A stretch of 45,196 nt of DNA, from NCBI GenBank assembly GCA_036443405.1, contig JAZFYD010000010.1, forward strand, positions 1 to 45,196, read 5' to 3'. Under the pieces are notes generated by a model. That model worked only from the letters and a program-made list of their open reading frames with translations. It made no database searches and was not told where the DNA came from. The number at the start of each line of letters is the position of its first letter. Positions within the stretch are counted from its first letter, which is position 1. Source of the stretch: JAZFYD01 sp036443405. Lineage in GTDB: Bacteria; Planctomycetota; PLA2. A program made the position numbers and the translations under genes. This document shows, piece after piece, positions 1 to 8,047 of this stretch.

Positions 1-52
1 CCCAGGGCGCCTCAGAAACGCCGCTTTGCGGACCGAATCAGGGACCAATCGC

Positions 53-817
53 ATGAAATCGCCTATCGACCTCACGGGCAAGTTCGCCCTCGTCACGGGC
101 GGATCGCGCGGAATCGGGCGCGCGATCTGCAAGCGCCTCGCCTCCAACGGCGCGCAGGTCTGTTTCAACTACCTCCGTAACCGCGAGGCGGCCGCCATAG
201 CGGTTCGCGAGATCTCCGAGGTCGGCCTCGAGCCGCTCGAGGTCAAGGCCAACGTCGCGGACGAAGCGCACCTCACCCGCCTCTTCGAGACGATCGATAA
301 GGAGTTCGGAAGGCTCGACATCCTGGTTTCCAACGCTGCCCTCGGCGTGCTGAAGCCGGTCACGCAACTGCGCGAAAAGGACTGGCGCTGGACGATGGAC
401 ATCAACGCGCGCGCGCTGATTCCGCTCGCCCGCGAGTCCATCAAGCTCATGGGCGACCGCGGCGGTTCGATCATCGCCGTGTCGAGCCTGGGCGCGACCT
501 ACGCGATTCCGTTCTACGGCGCGGTCGGCGCATCCAAGGCAGCGCTCGAAGCACTCGTTCGCCACCTCGCCATCGAAAACGCCGAGAACGGCATCCGGGT
601 CAACACGGTCTCGGGTGGCGCGGTGGACACCGATGCGCTCAAGTTCTTCCCCAACCGGGAGGAGATCCTAAAGGGCTCCCTCGAGCGCACCCCGGCCGGC
701 CGGCTGGTCACACCCGACGACATGGCGGACGCCGTCCTGTTCCTGTGCAGCGACCTCGCAAAAATGGTTCACGGCCAAACGCTGGTCGTGGACGGCGGCA
801 CCTCGATCGTCGCCTAG
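53..817 (+). CDS. fabL: Enoyl-[ACP] reductase III (FabL-type SDR)
   Basis: This is a 254-aa short-chain dehydrogenase/reductase. It is most likely the NADPH-dependent enoyl-ACP reductase of fatty-acid elongation, acting in the cytosol. Visible features are the Rossmann glycine motif TGGSRGIGRA near the N-terminus, the SNAA segment, the catalytic SSLG segment and a Y-x6-K spacing (YGAVGASK). Y-x6-K is the enoyl-reductase pattern; ketoreductases of this fold have Y-x3-K. The stretches 'NAVSGGAxDTDALKxFPNRE' and 'TPAGR' closely follow Bacillus FabL as I remember it. An upstream in-frame TTG at 26 exists, but ATG 53 has AGGGA at 40-44 with good spacing and the family's usual length. The gene converges on the next one, with a palindromic repeat between them. 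Confidence 0.8.
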   Translation: MKSPIDLTGKFALVTGGSRGIGRAICKRLASNGAQVCFNYLRNREAAAIAVREISEVGLEPLEVKANVADEAHLTRLFETIDKEFGRLDILVSNAALGVLKPVTQLREKDWRWTMDINARALIPLARESIKLMGDRGGSIIAVSSLGATYAIPFYGAVGASKAALEALVRHLAIENAENGIRVNTVSGGAVDTDALKFFPNREEILKGSLERTPAGRLVTPDDMADAVLFLCSDLAKMVHGQTLVVDGGTSIVA

Positions 818-836
818 TCGCGAACGAACCGACCTG

Positions 837-892
837 GCCACCATCTCAGACCGTACGAACGAACGGCTCCAACGGCGTCAGCCGTTGGGCAG
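837..892. repeat. Dispersed palindromic repeat, copy 1
   Basis: An element of about 55 bp sits between the convergent ends of fabL and the next gene. Its core is a perfect 8-bp inverted repeat, CCAACGGC-GTCA-GCCGTTGG, at 869-888. The same core and flanks (CCATCTCAGAC..., GGCTCC...) recur in opposite orientation at 11209-11262 and 11357-11410. All three copies lie at or between gene 3' ends, as REP-like elements or bidirectional terminators often do. No T-tract follows the stem. Confidence 0.75.
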
Positions 893-897
893 GCCAC

Positions 898-2292
898 TCA
901 GTCGCCGCCGCCCGTCGACACCGGCGGGGTCGCGCGCTTCAGGAACAGCAGTGCGAAGCAGGTGCCGAGTGTGTCTTTCGGGTTCATGCAACTGGGGTCG
1001 GCGAACGCGCCGCTGGCGTCCTGATTCGCCAGCAACAGCTTGGCGCCGCGCACGTACCAGTCCTTCCCGCCGATCTCCTTCTTGCCCAGCATGTCGGCCA
1101 AGCGTTCGATCGTATAGAGGTAGTAGTAGTGGTACCTGCCGCCTTCGTGAGGGCCTTCGTTCCTCGCGACGTCGAATCTAGTGCCCAGCCACTCGAGTCC
1201 GTTCTTGACGGCGCCATCGACCCAGCCAGGAGCCGTCTGGCCAGCCAGTTCGATCTGCTCCTTGCAAATCAGCATGCTAGCGAGGTTCGCGGCGGTCATG
1301 CCGTCACTCGGTTTCTGACCCTTCCGATAGGCGAATCCGCCGTCGGCCTTGAACGTCCGCAGTCCCTTCAGCGCCTTGGACCACACGCTCACCGGCACGG
1401 GATAACCGGCTTGAGAAGCCGAACGCAATCCGAGCAGCACGAACTGCGTCGCGGAAGAGTCCGCGTTATTCGGTTGCCGCGCACCGTACCGCCAGAGTCC
1501 GTTGATGTTCTGACAGCCCTTATAGGAACGCCTCCTCGGTGCGGGCGGAATGCCGCGGGTCAGGTAGATGATGCCCTCGTGCATCCAGCGCCATTCGTCC
1601 TTCGGGATCTTGCCGCGACTGGGCGGCTTCTTTTCATTGTCCGAGAGCAAGCGGCGCTTGGTGTGTTTGCCGAGGAGTTTGTGGCTGCGCTCGTATGTGG
1701 CTTCGAGGCACAAGATCAGCGACGCGATCTCATAAGTCGATTGGTTGTGGCCCGCACCTTTTTTCCACGTCGTCTTGGAGTTCCACATTTGGCTGTGGCG
1801 GTAGTTGTTCTTGAGCCACTTCATGCCCTTTTTGACGTGTTTGTCTTTCTTGGGCACGTCGCACTTCGCAAGCGTGTAGAGCGCAAACGACGTCGGGCCG
1901 CTGAAGTTGCCTTCGTATCGACCCTCAGATTTTGGCTTGCCGTAGAGGCGGTTGGCGACTGTCGGGCCCCAGGATCCCCTGTTGTCCTGTTTGTTCTTCA
2001 GCCACTCGACACCGCGGTCGATCGCGATCCGGATCTGCTCACCGAGGGTGAGATTGATCTTCGGCGCACCCTTGTCGTCGCGCGGGCCGTCCTTCTTGTT
2101 CTGACCGGACAGGCCGCTCTGTTTGTGCGCGGGCTTCCCGTCATCCTCGTCCGACTCGTCGAGTTCGGAGTCGTCGCTTTCCTCCAGGACGCTGCAACCG
2201 CACTCGCAGCCGCATCCGTCCTGCGCGGGCGCCGGCGAAGAGAACGTAAAAGCGAGCCCGAGCAGGAGGAGGAGGGAGAGCAGGTATTTCAT
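898..2292 (-). CDS. Secreted squalene-cyclase/prenyltransferase-repeat protein
   Basis: A 464-aa exported protein. The start is ATG at 2292, because translation from it begins with a classic signal peptide (MKYLLSLLLLLGLAFTF...APAQ); the frame stays open further upstream without a better start. A Cys-rich segment (DGCGCECGC) and an acidic low-complexity linker follow. From about residue 80, alpha/alpha-barrel repeats of the squalene-hopene cyclase/prenyltransferase type appear (IDRGVEWLKNKQDNRGSWG, then ALKGLRTFKADGGFAYRKGQ, and later VRGAKLLLANQDASGAFAD). Planctomycetes carry many such exported repeat proteins of unknown role. I see no DxDD cyclase catalytic motif, so triterpene cyclisation is not implied. 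The enzymatic role, if any, is unknown. Confidence 0.7.
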   Translation of the reverse strand: MKYLLSLLLLLGLAFTFSSPAPAQDGCGCECGCSVLEESDDSELDESDEDDGKPAHKQSGLSGQNKKDGPRDDKGAPKINLTLGEQIRIAIDRGVEWLKNKQDNRGSWGPTVANRLYGKPKSEGRYEGNFSGPTSFALYTLAKCDVPKKDKHVKKGMKWLKNNYRHSQMWNSKTTWKKGAGHNQSTYEIASLILCLEATYERSHKLLGKHTKRRLLSDNEKKPPSRGKIPKDEWRWMHEGIIYLTRGIPPAPRRRSYKGCQNINGLWRYGARQPNNADSSATQFVLLGLRSASQAGYPVPVSVWSKALKGLRTFKADGGFAYRKGQKPSDGMTAANLASMLICKEQIELAGQTAPGWVDGAVKNGLEWLGTRFDVARNEGPHEGGRYHYYYLYTIERLADMLGKKEIGGKDWYVRGAKLLLANQDASGAFADPSCMNPKDTLGTCFALLFLKRATPPVSTGGGD

Positions 2293-2470
2293 GGTTTCGC
2301 GCCGCGGATGCCGAGAGAGCCCCTCTCGGTTCCATCGGTTGATTTTACGTAAAAGCACTCTGTAATTCCGGTTACGGAAGCGGCCCCATCCCGGAACTCG
2401 CAAAAGCCCGCCCGAGCGCCCGAACGGCCACCGTCAAAACAGACGAACGAGAGCGGCCAAACGCGCAGGA

Positions 2471-3091
2471 TCAACCGCGCAGGATGGCGCGGACGGGGCT
2501 CGCATCGCGGCCGGCCAGGCGCAGCGGCAGCGCGATCAACTCGTAGTCACCAGGCGGCACACGGGCCAATTCCAGGCACTCGAGGTTCGCGATGCCACGC
2601 TCGTAGAGCGCTTTGTGGCTCGGCAGGTCCTTGGAGTCGAAGCGGTCAACGCTTGGAGAGTCGAGCCCAATCAGAACCACACCGGCGTCCGCCGCAAAAT
2701 GCACCAACTCGGGCGTGAGGCACGTAAGCGGATCGGGAAACACGGTGCGATCGCCCTCGGCGCGCGTGCGCAGGATGAGCCGCTCGGCCCCCGCGATGTC
2801 CGCGCCCCCGAGATCGTCGGGCCGGATCGCGTGGTCTTTGGGCCGGACATCGATCAGTCGGCACGGGCCGAGATAGCGCTCCAGCGGGACCGCGTCGATC
2901 CCGGGCGCACCCTCGACGTAATGGCCCGGCGCGTCGGCGTGGGCGCCGGTGTGACACGAGAACGTCAGCGTCGAAAGGTGAACGCTGGAGCCGTCCTCGA
3001 TGCGCAGCAGATCCTTGTAGGTGTACGGCGTGTCGCCGGGCCAGACCGCGATGTCGGAGTCGACGATGGGAGAGATGTCGTAGATGCGCAT
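2471..3091 (-). CDS. kynB: Kynurenine formamidase-like metal-dependent cyclase-family hydrolase
   Basis: A 206-aa protein of the cyclase/arylformamidase family, about the length of KynB (roughly 210 aa). The metal-binding signature HTGAHADAPGHY is present, as are the N-terminal DISPxxDSDxxVWPGDTP, the mid-protein LIGLDSPSVDRFDSKDLPSH and the C-terminal PLRLAGRDASPVRAIL. These are all typical KynB landmarks. The predicted reaction is hydrolysis of N-formylkynurenine to kynurenine plus formate, in the cytosol. It lies 9 bp downstream of the kynureninase gene on the same strand, so the pair should be one transcript. No tryptophan 2,3-dioxygenase gene is in the window. Symbol assigned by motif and context. 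Confidence 0.8.
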   Translation of the reverse strand: MRIYDISPIVDSDIAVWPGDTPYTYKDLLRIEDGSSVHLSTLTFSCHTGAHADAPGHYVEGAPGIDAVPLERYLGPCRLIDVRPKDHAIRPDDLGGADIAGAERLILRTRAEGDRTVFPDPLTCLTPELVHFAADAGVVLIGLDSPSVDRFDSKDLPSHKALYERGIANLECLELARVPPGDYELIALPLRLAGRDASPVRAILRG

Positions 3092-3100
3092 CCCGGGTGG

Positions 3101-4303
3101 CTACGTCGGCGTCGCACCGGCGACGGACTCGTGTTTTTCATAGGCCTTGGTCTCGAGGATCTCGTCGATCGATTCCAAGGCTTTCCTGCACTCGTCTTCG
3201 GTGTTGTAGAAATGCGGCGCGATGCGGATGCCGGCACCGGGCCGGTAGTCCACGACGATGTCGCGGTCGTTGAGTTCCTTGGCGACCAGCTCGCCGTGCG
3301 GGAGATCGACGGCGACGGTGCCACCGCGGCGTTCGGGGTCGTCCGAAGCGCAGATCGAAAAGCCGCGTTTGGTTGCCCCCTCGAACAAAAGCGCCGTCAT
3401 GCGCTTGGACTTCTCGCGAATCGCCGGGATGCCGATCTCGTTGTGGATCTCGAGGCCGGGCCGCGCCGCGTAGAGACACGCAATCTGCGGAGTGCCGTTC
3501 AAGAAACGCCAGGCCGGTTCGTCGCGCAGGCGCGTCGGCGCCGGCTCAAACGCAAACGGCGCCTGGTGCGCCATCCAACCGGTGAGCGCGGGTTCGAGGT
3601 GGGGAGCCACGGCCGGATCGACGTACAAGAAGACATTGCCGGGCCCGCCGCAAAGGAACTTCAAGCAGCCGCCGACGGCCGCGTCGACGCCCCACTCCTG
3701 GGCGTGGATCGGAACCACACCCGCCGACTGGAAGACATCAAGCAACAACAACGCTCCGACGTCGCGGCAACGTCCCGCGATGGCGGCGGCATCGTTGATG
3801 AACGCGCTCTTGAACTCGACGTGGCTGATGGAAACCGCGAGCGTGTGTTCGTCAATCGCGTCGAGGATCTGCTGCTGATCGGCGCCGATGCCGTCGTCCA
3901 CGGGAACGACTTCGAGACGGACGCCGTTTTGGTCACACCAGCGCTCGACGACGTACATCACGGACGGAAACTGAAGCGCCGTCGTGACGATCTTGCTGCG
4001 CTTCTCCGTCGGCTTGAGACACGACAGAAAGATCGCGGTCGCCACGGTGACGTTCGTATGCATCGAAACCGAGCTAACGGGCGCCCCCAAGATCGGCGCG
4101 GCAAGATCCCCAACCGACACCGGCAACATCCACCACTCCTCCGCCCAAGCCCGAACCCCCCGCTCCCGCCAAACGGAAGCGTAGTCCAACATCCGCTGCT
4201 CAACCCCCGCCGGCATCGCCCCCAGCGAGTTGTTAACCAGATACGTCGAGTTGGCGAGAATCGGAAACCGATCCCGATACTGAAGCAACGGATCGTCAGC
4301 CAT
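3101..4303 (-). CDS. kynU: Kynureninase-like PLP enzyme (aminotransferase class V fold)
   Basis: A 400-aa PLP-dependent enzyme of fold type I. The conserved lysine is in GGCLKFLCGGPGNVFLYV, which is the kynureninase pattern of lysine followed by a GGPG loop. Other landmarks are TNVTVATA (phosphate-cup region), SHVEFKSAFINDAAAI, LLLDVFQSAG (the Asp that binds the pyridine nitrogen) and a C-terminal GAGIRIAPHFYNTEDEC. Kynureninase would cleave kynurenine to anthranilate and alanine. The partner kynB is 9 bp downstream. Some members of this broad class V group are cysteine desulfurase-like or isopenicillin-epimerase-like, so the substrate rests mainly on the kynB neighbour. The ATG at 4303 has no strong ribosome binding site, and its leader holds two hairpin repeats. 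Confidence 0.75.
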   Translation of the reverse strand: MADDPLLQYRDRFPILANSTYLVNNSLGAMPAGVEQRMLDYASVWRERGVRAWAEEWWMLPVSVGDLAAPILGAPVSSVSMHTNVTVATAIFLSCLKPTEKRSKIVTTALQFPSVMYVVERWCDQNGVRLEVVPVDDGIGADQQQILDAIDEHTLAVSISHVEFKSAFINDAAAIAGRCRDVGALLLLDVFQSAGVVPIHAQEWGVDAAVGGCLKFLCGGPGNVFLYVDPAVAPHLEPALTGWMAHQAPFAFEPAPTRLRDEPAWRFLNGTPQIACLYAARPGLEIHNEIGIPAIREKSKRMTALLFEGATKRGFSICASDDPERRGGTVAVDLPHGELVAKELNDRDIVVDYRPGAGIRIAPHFYNTEDECRKALESIDEILETKAYEKHESVAGATPT

Positions 4304-4363
4304 TTAGGCCGTTTTACCCCGCGAGCTAAAAAGTTCCCAGCAAGCCCCTCTTCACGCTCGGCA

Positions 4364-4396
4364 CACTCAGAGTCGCCGCGCAGCGGCACGACCCGA
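4364..4396. repeat. Hairpin repeat A in the kynU leader
   Basis: A 33-bp unit that recurs 59 bp away (4423-4455) with one visible difference. Each copy folds into a stem GTCG-CCGC/GCGG-CA-CGAC with a 3-nt loop (GCA here, GAA in the other copy), so the single change falls in the loop. On the minus strand both hairpins sit about 60-150 nt ahead of the kynU start. Confidence 0.7.
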
Positions 4397-4422
4397 ACAA
4401 CCAGGAGAGTCGCCCCTCCCCG

Positions 4423-4455
4423 CACTCAGAGTCGCCGCGAAGCGGCACGACCCGA
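4423..4455. repeat. Hairpin repeat B in the kynU leader
   Basis: Second copy of the unit at 4364-4396, in the same orientation, with the loop base changed from C to A and the stem preserved. Another short direct repeat (GGAAGCTGGG) occurs beyond it at about 4497 and 4549. Confidence 0.7.
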
Positions 4456-4740
4456 CTTTTGAGCGAGCACAGGTTTCGCAGATCGAGGAGCCAGGAGGAA
4501 GCTGGGGCCAAAGGCCCCCGCGACGACGCAGCCGACGAAGAGCTGCGGAAGCTGGGCCGCTCAAAAGAAATAAGGACGCGGCCACGTCGGAGGAGGCTCG
4601 CCATGACCGCGTCGGACAGTGAGGGCTTATAAAACGGGTTGGGGTGAGATGCAACGACCTGCGCCCTTCCAGAGTCTTGAGATGACACTGGGGTTGTCGA
4701 TCCGCACGTTGCCGCGCGACCCGGCGCACTCCTTACACGT

Positions 4741-5830
4741 TAGCTAGCCCTTCGCGGATCCCGCAGACCGTAGCGCCTATTTGGTTCAGCGCGCCCCCCT
4801 CCGCGTTTTTACGCCGTGGGGTCTTCCGATCCTCGACCGCCGCCCGCGCCCCAAGGGACACGACCGACCACCCGCCGTGGACTTTCGCCCGTCTTTGAAG
4901 TGCATACACCCACTTGGTCTTCCGTCTCCCACCCGCAGGCGGGGGACCGACTCTCCTAGGGTCCTGTTCTCTGCGACACGTTCCAGCACGCGGATCCGGT
5001 TTACCCGGGGGTTCCATGCCCCGGCACCTTCCGCCCTCAGGGTTTTGACCCTCTCGGCGGCTTTCGCCCCGGCGTGCCTGGCAACGGCCCGTCAGCCGCT
5101 GCAGCGTCCATGAGATTCACCCTTCAAGGCCTTGCTCCGCCCGGACAGCGGTACCCTTCTCAGGGTCTCGCCTCTCTTGTCGTTCTGTAAGGTCGCCTAA
5201 GCGGCCCGACCCGCGACTTCAGAGGTTAGCTCCATCCAGATAGGGGCCCGAGATGTCTCCGAGGAGACGCCTGCGAACCTTGCCTTCTTGGGTTTTTGCC
5301 CCTCCAGGGTTTTCTCCTCGATCGTCTTGGAAATCGGCTTCCCGTTTCCGGCCCCTCATACCCTTTCGGCCGAAAGTGCTCCCTACGGTCCACTTCCGGG
5401 CGGGGTTCCAGGGGTTTTAGCGATCAAAGTGGCTGGTCTCTCTCAAGACTGCCAGCCCTCCTGGGGTTTCGCACCTTGCCAACGATGCCAGCCTCTTAGG
5501 GCGACTCCGATCTCCTGGCTTATGAATTCACCTCGACCTTGGGGAATTCTCCCCGCGGGCCGATTCGGAGGCCTCGGTCACCCGACCAGAGTGTGGCCGG
5601 CAACTCGCATCGGTGCTGTCACTTGCACCCAACACCCAACCCAAATTTTCAAGGATCATCCGTGCTCGCGAGTCCTGTCCGACTACGGCCAGTGAGCCAA
5701 CGGTGTTGGCTCCGACTGGCGCGCCTGACATTCCAGCGCAATCACCCGGCCGGCTTGCGCCGACGCCGGTTTCTAGTGCAAGGCCGATGCCTGTATCGGG
5801 GCTTCCGTGCTCACCCACGGGTTATCCACC
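4741..5830 (-). ncRNA. Candidate long structured non-coding RNA, family not recognised
   Basis: About 1.1 kb between typA and kynU with no credible protein in any frame but dense secondary structure. GNRA-capped stems all read on the minus strand: CCG-GAAA-CGG (5342-5351), GGC-GAAA-GCC (5059-5068), GGGC-GAAA-GTCC (4879-4890) and GGC-GCAA-GCC (5752-5761). Further stems are GAGCCAAC/GTTGGCTC at 5694-5712, extended by CCAGT/ACTGG to 5689-5719; CCGAT/ATCGG at 5784-5799; CCGTG/CACGG at 5805-5820; GTCTC/GAGAC at 5255-5268; GGGT/ACCC at 5040-5051 and 5152-5165; CGGGG/CCCCG at 5006-5023; GCGT/ACGC at 4803-4814. Purine-rich A-containing joiners on the minus strand look like internal loops. I compared it from memory with RNase P RNA, tmRNA, 16S/23S and group II intron domain V, and none fits. 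The ends are estimates. Confidence 0.55.
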
Positions 5831-5893
5831 ACTCATGCACTGGTCGCGCGACGAAACTGCCGTAGCCCTGCTGCGAAAAAAAAGTTCTCCACA
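5822..5893. other. Spacer with two DnaA-box-like nonamers and an A8 tract
   Basis: TTATCCACC (5822-5830) and TTCTCCACA (5885-5893) each differ from the DnaA-box consensus TTATCCACA by one base, in the same orientation, with an A8 tract at 5876-5883 between them. Two near-matches are too few to call an origin. On the minus strand the tract is a T8 run just downstream of typA, preceded only by a weak 4-bp stem, so it is also a poor terminator. Confidence 0.2.
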
Positions 5894-5969
5894 ATCTCAG
5901 TAACTGACCCGTCGTGGAAAACACGGCCTCAGCGTTCTGCGACGCTTTGTGACACGCGAGCGGTATCGC

Positions 5970-7772
5970 TCAATCGCGGGCCGCTTCGCGGGCCGTCTTT
6001 CGCCGCATGCTCTCCCTGAGAATGCGTTTGCGTATACGCAAGGAGGTCGGCGTGACCTCGAGCAGCTCGTCCGCCTCGATGTACTCGAGCGCCTCCTCGA
6101 CGCTGAACACCCGCGGCGGAGTGAGGACGACGTTTTCATCCGAGCCCGAAGCACGGATGTTGGTGAGCGGCTTCTTCTTGCACGGGTTCACTACGATGTC
6201 GCCGGGACGGCAGTTCTCGCCCACGACCATGCCTTCGTAGATCAGGTCGCCGGGCTTGACGAAGAACGTGCCGCGGTCGCGGAGGTTGTTGAGCGAGAAC
6301 GCGATCGCCTTGCCGGAATCCATGGAGATCTGGACACCGTTGGCGCGATGGGAAATCGTGCCGCGGTGCGGGCCGTAGCTGTGAAAGATCGAGTTCAGGA
6401 CGGCTTCGCCACGGGTTGCGGTAAGGAGACGCGTTCGCAAACCGATCAGCCCCCGGGAGGGAACGATGAACTCCTGCTTGGCGTGACTCCCGCTGTGCTC
6501 TACCGCAACGAGCTCGCCTTTTCGCCTCAGGATGAGCGAAACCACGGTGCTGGCGTATTCCTCCGGAACGGACACAAAAACCCGCTCCAGGGGCTCCTCC
6601 TTGCCGTGCATGATCACCAGGGGTTTCCCGACAGCGAACTCGAAGTCCTCGCGTCGAAGCCGCTCGACCAGGATGCCGAGATGTAGCGTTCCGCGGCCGG
6701 AGACGCGGTACTGATCCGCCGAATCGGTCTCCTCGACCTTCAGCGCCACGTCCGAACGGGTCTCCCGGAACAGCCGTTCGCGCAGCTTCCGGCTCTGAAC
6801 GTGCTTTCCCTCCTGGCCGGCGAGGGGGCTGGTGTTGATCGTGAAGATCGTCGACAGCGTCGGCTTCTCCACGGGCGGCACGGGGATCGGATCCGGGTTT
6901 TCGAAATCGGTCACCGTGTCGCCGATGCTGACATCGCCCAACCCAACGACGATGCAGATTTCGCCCGCCGGCACCTCCTCGACCTCGATCTTGCCCATGT
7001 TGTCGTAGACGAACAGCTTCTCGATGGTGGCCTTGTCGAGGATGCCGTCGCGGCGGCTGAGACCGTAACTCTCACCCTTCTTGAGAGTGCCGCGGCGAAC
7101 GCGGCCGATGGCGTTGGTGCCGACATACGGGTCGTAGTCGATCGCCGCCACGGAAAGCTGCGGCGCGCCGTTGGGATCGCCCTTGGGCGCGGGGATCTCA
7201 TTCACGATGGTGTCGAACAGCGGACCGAGGTCCTTTTTCTCGTCGCTCAGGTTACGTACCGCCCAGCCGTCGCGGCCCGCGGCGTACACAACCGAAAAGT
7301 CCAACTGATGGTCGTGCAGGTCGAACTCGCAGAAGAGGTTCAGAACCTCGTCGAGCACCTCATGGGGCCGCGCGCCCGGCCGGTCCATCTTGTTCACGAC
7401 CACAACCGGCTTGAGCCCGCGGTCAAAGGCCTTGCTCAGCACGAAGCGCGTCTGCGCCATCGGCCCCTCGAATGCGTCAACGAGCAAAAGCACGCCGTCC
7501 ACCAATTGCAAGACGCGCTCCACCTCGCCTCCGAAGTCGGCGTGGCCGGGAGTGTCAACGATGTTGATCTTCGTGTCGCCCCAGTGGATCGCGGTGTTTT
7601 TCGCGAGAATCGTGATGCCGCGCTCGCGCTCCAGGTCGCCGGAGTCCATCACGAGGTCGGTGACCTCCTGGTTCTCGCGGAACACGCCGGATTGGCGCAG
7701 CATCTGATCGACGAGGGAGGTCTTACCGTGGTCGACGTGGGCGACCAGCGCAACGTTTCTCAGTTGAGTCAT
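5970..7772 (-). CDS. typA: Ribosome-associated GTPase TypA/BipA
   Basis: A 600-aa translational GTPase, close to the usual TypA length of about 605-615 aa. The G motifs are clear: AHVDHGKTSL (G1), the switch I ERERGITILAKN segment, DTPGHADFGGEVERV (G3) and NKMDRPGARP (G4). The C-terminal TypA-specific part includes SRGLIGLRTRLLTATRGEAVLNSIFHSYGP. TypA binds 70S ribosomes and helps large-subunit assembly and growth under stress in other bacteria. It ends in a normal UGA stop at 5970-5972, which shows that UGA is used as a stop in this genome. Upstream it is separated from the next minus-strand operon by a rho-independent terminator, and downstream lies the unassigned structured-RNA region. Confidence 0.95.
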   Translation of the reverse strand: MTQLRNVALVAHVDHGKTSLVDQMLRQSGVFRENQEVTDLVMDSGDLERERGITILAKNTAIHWGDTKINIVDTPGHADFGGEVERVLQLVDGVLLLVDAFEGPMAQTRFVLSKAFDRGLKPVVVVNKMDRPGARPHEVLDEVLNLFCEFDLHDHQLDFSVVYAAGRDGWAVRNLSDEKKDLGPLFDTIVNEIPAPKGDPNGAPQLSVAAIDYDPYVGTNAIGRVRRGTLKKGESYGLSRRDGILDKATIEKLFVYDNMGKIEVEEVPAGEICIVVGLGDVSIGDTVTDFENPDPIPVPPVEKPTLSTIFTINTSPLAGQEGKHVQSRKLRERLFRETRSDVALKVEETDSADQYRVSGRGTLHLGILVERLRREDFEFAVGKPLVIMHGKEEPLERVFVSVPEEYASTVVSLILRRKGELVAVEHSGSHAKQEFIVPSRGLIGLRTRLLTATRGEAVLNSIFHSYGPHRGTISHRANGVQISMDSGKAIAFSLNNLRDRGTFFVKPGDLIYEGMVVGENCRPGDIVVNPCKKKPLTNIRASGSDENVVLTPPRVFSVEEALEYIEADELLEVTPTSLRIRKRILRESMRRKTAREAARD

Positions 7773-7974
7773 CGGAACACGTCAAGGTATCTGCTTGTGC
7801 CAGAGATGCAGGGGGGTGATTCGCCCGAAATCCCGGGATCCCGTCCCCGTGGACGCGCCTTTTCCAGAGGGTCCGCTGCGCGGGGCTCGGAAGATCCGGG
7901 TTCTCAACCGATCGAGTGGCTGGACAGGCGAAGCCCGATAGGCCGCCGCCCGGAGGATCTTGGGAACGCGAGAC

Positions 7975-8005
7975 AAAAAAAGGGCACGCCCGAGTGGGCG
8001 CGCCC
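7975..8005 (-). terminator. Rho-independent terminator of the GNAT-selenoprotein operon
   Basis: On the minus strand, GGGCGCGCCC-ACTC-GGGCGTGCCC forms a 10-position stem with one C-A mismatch and is followed directly by seven T residues. It begins about 42 bp after the stop at 8048 and lies some 200 bp ahead of typA. Confidence 0.85.
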
Positions 8006-8047
8006 ATGGATTGCGGTGGGGAGCGATTTCGGATGCGCGCAGCCGCG

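Noticed and set aside
4741..5830. Calling this stretch 23S rRNA, RNase P RNA, tmRNA or a group II intron
   Set aside because: None of the conserved blocks I know (peptidyl-transferase loop, RNase P GAGGAAAGUC and ACAGAA...GGCUUA pair, tmRNA ends, intron GUGYG start or domain V) is present. Open frames there are shadows of structured RNA, not proteins.
5970..5972. UGA at the end of typA as another Sec codon
   Set aside because: The protein is already at its family's length and nothing homologous follows. It is a normal stop.
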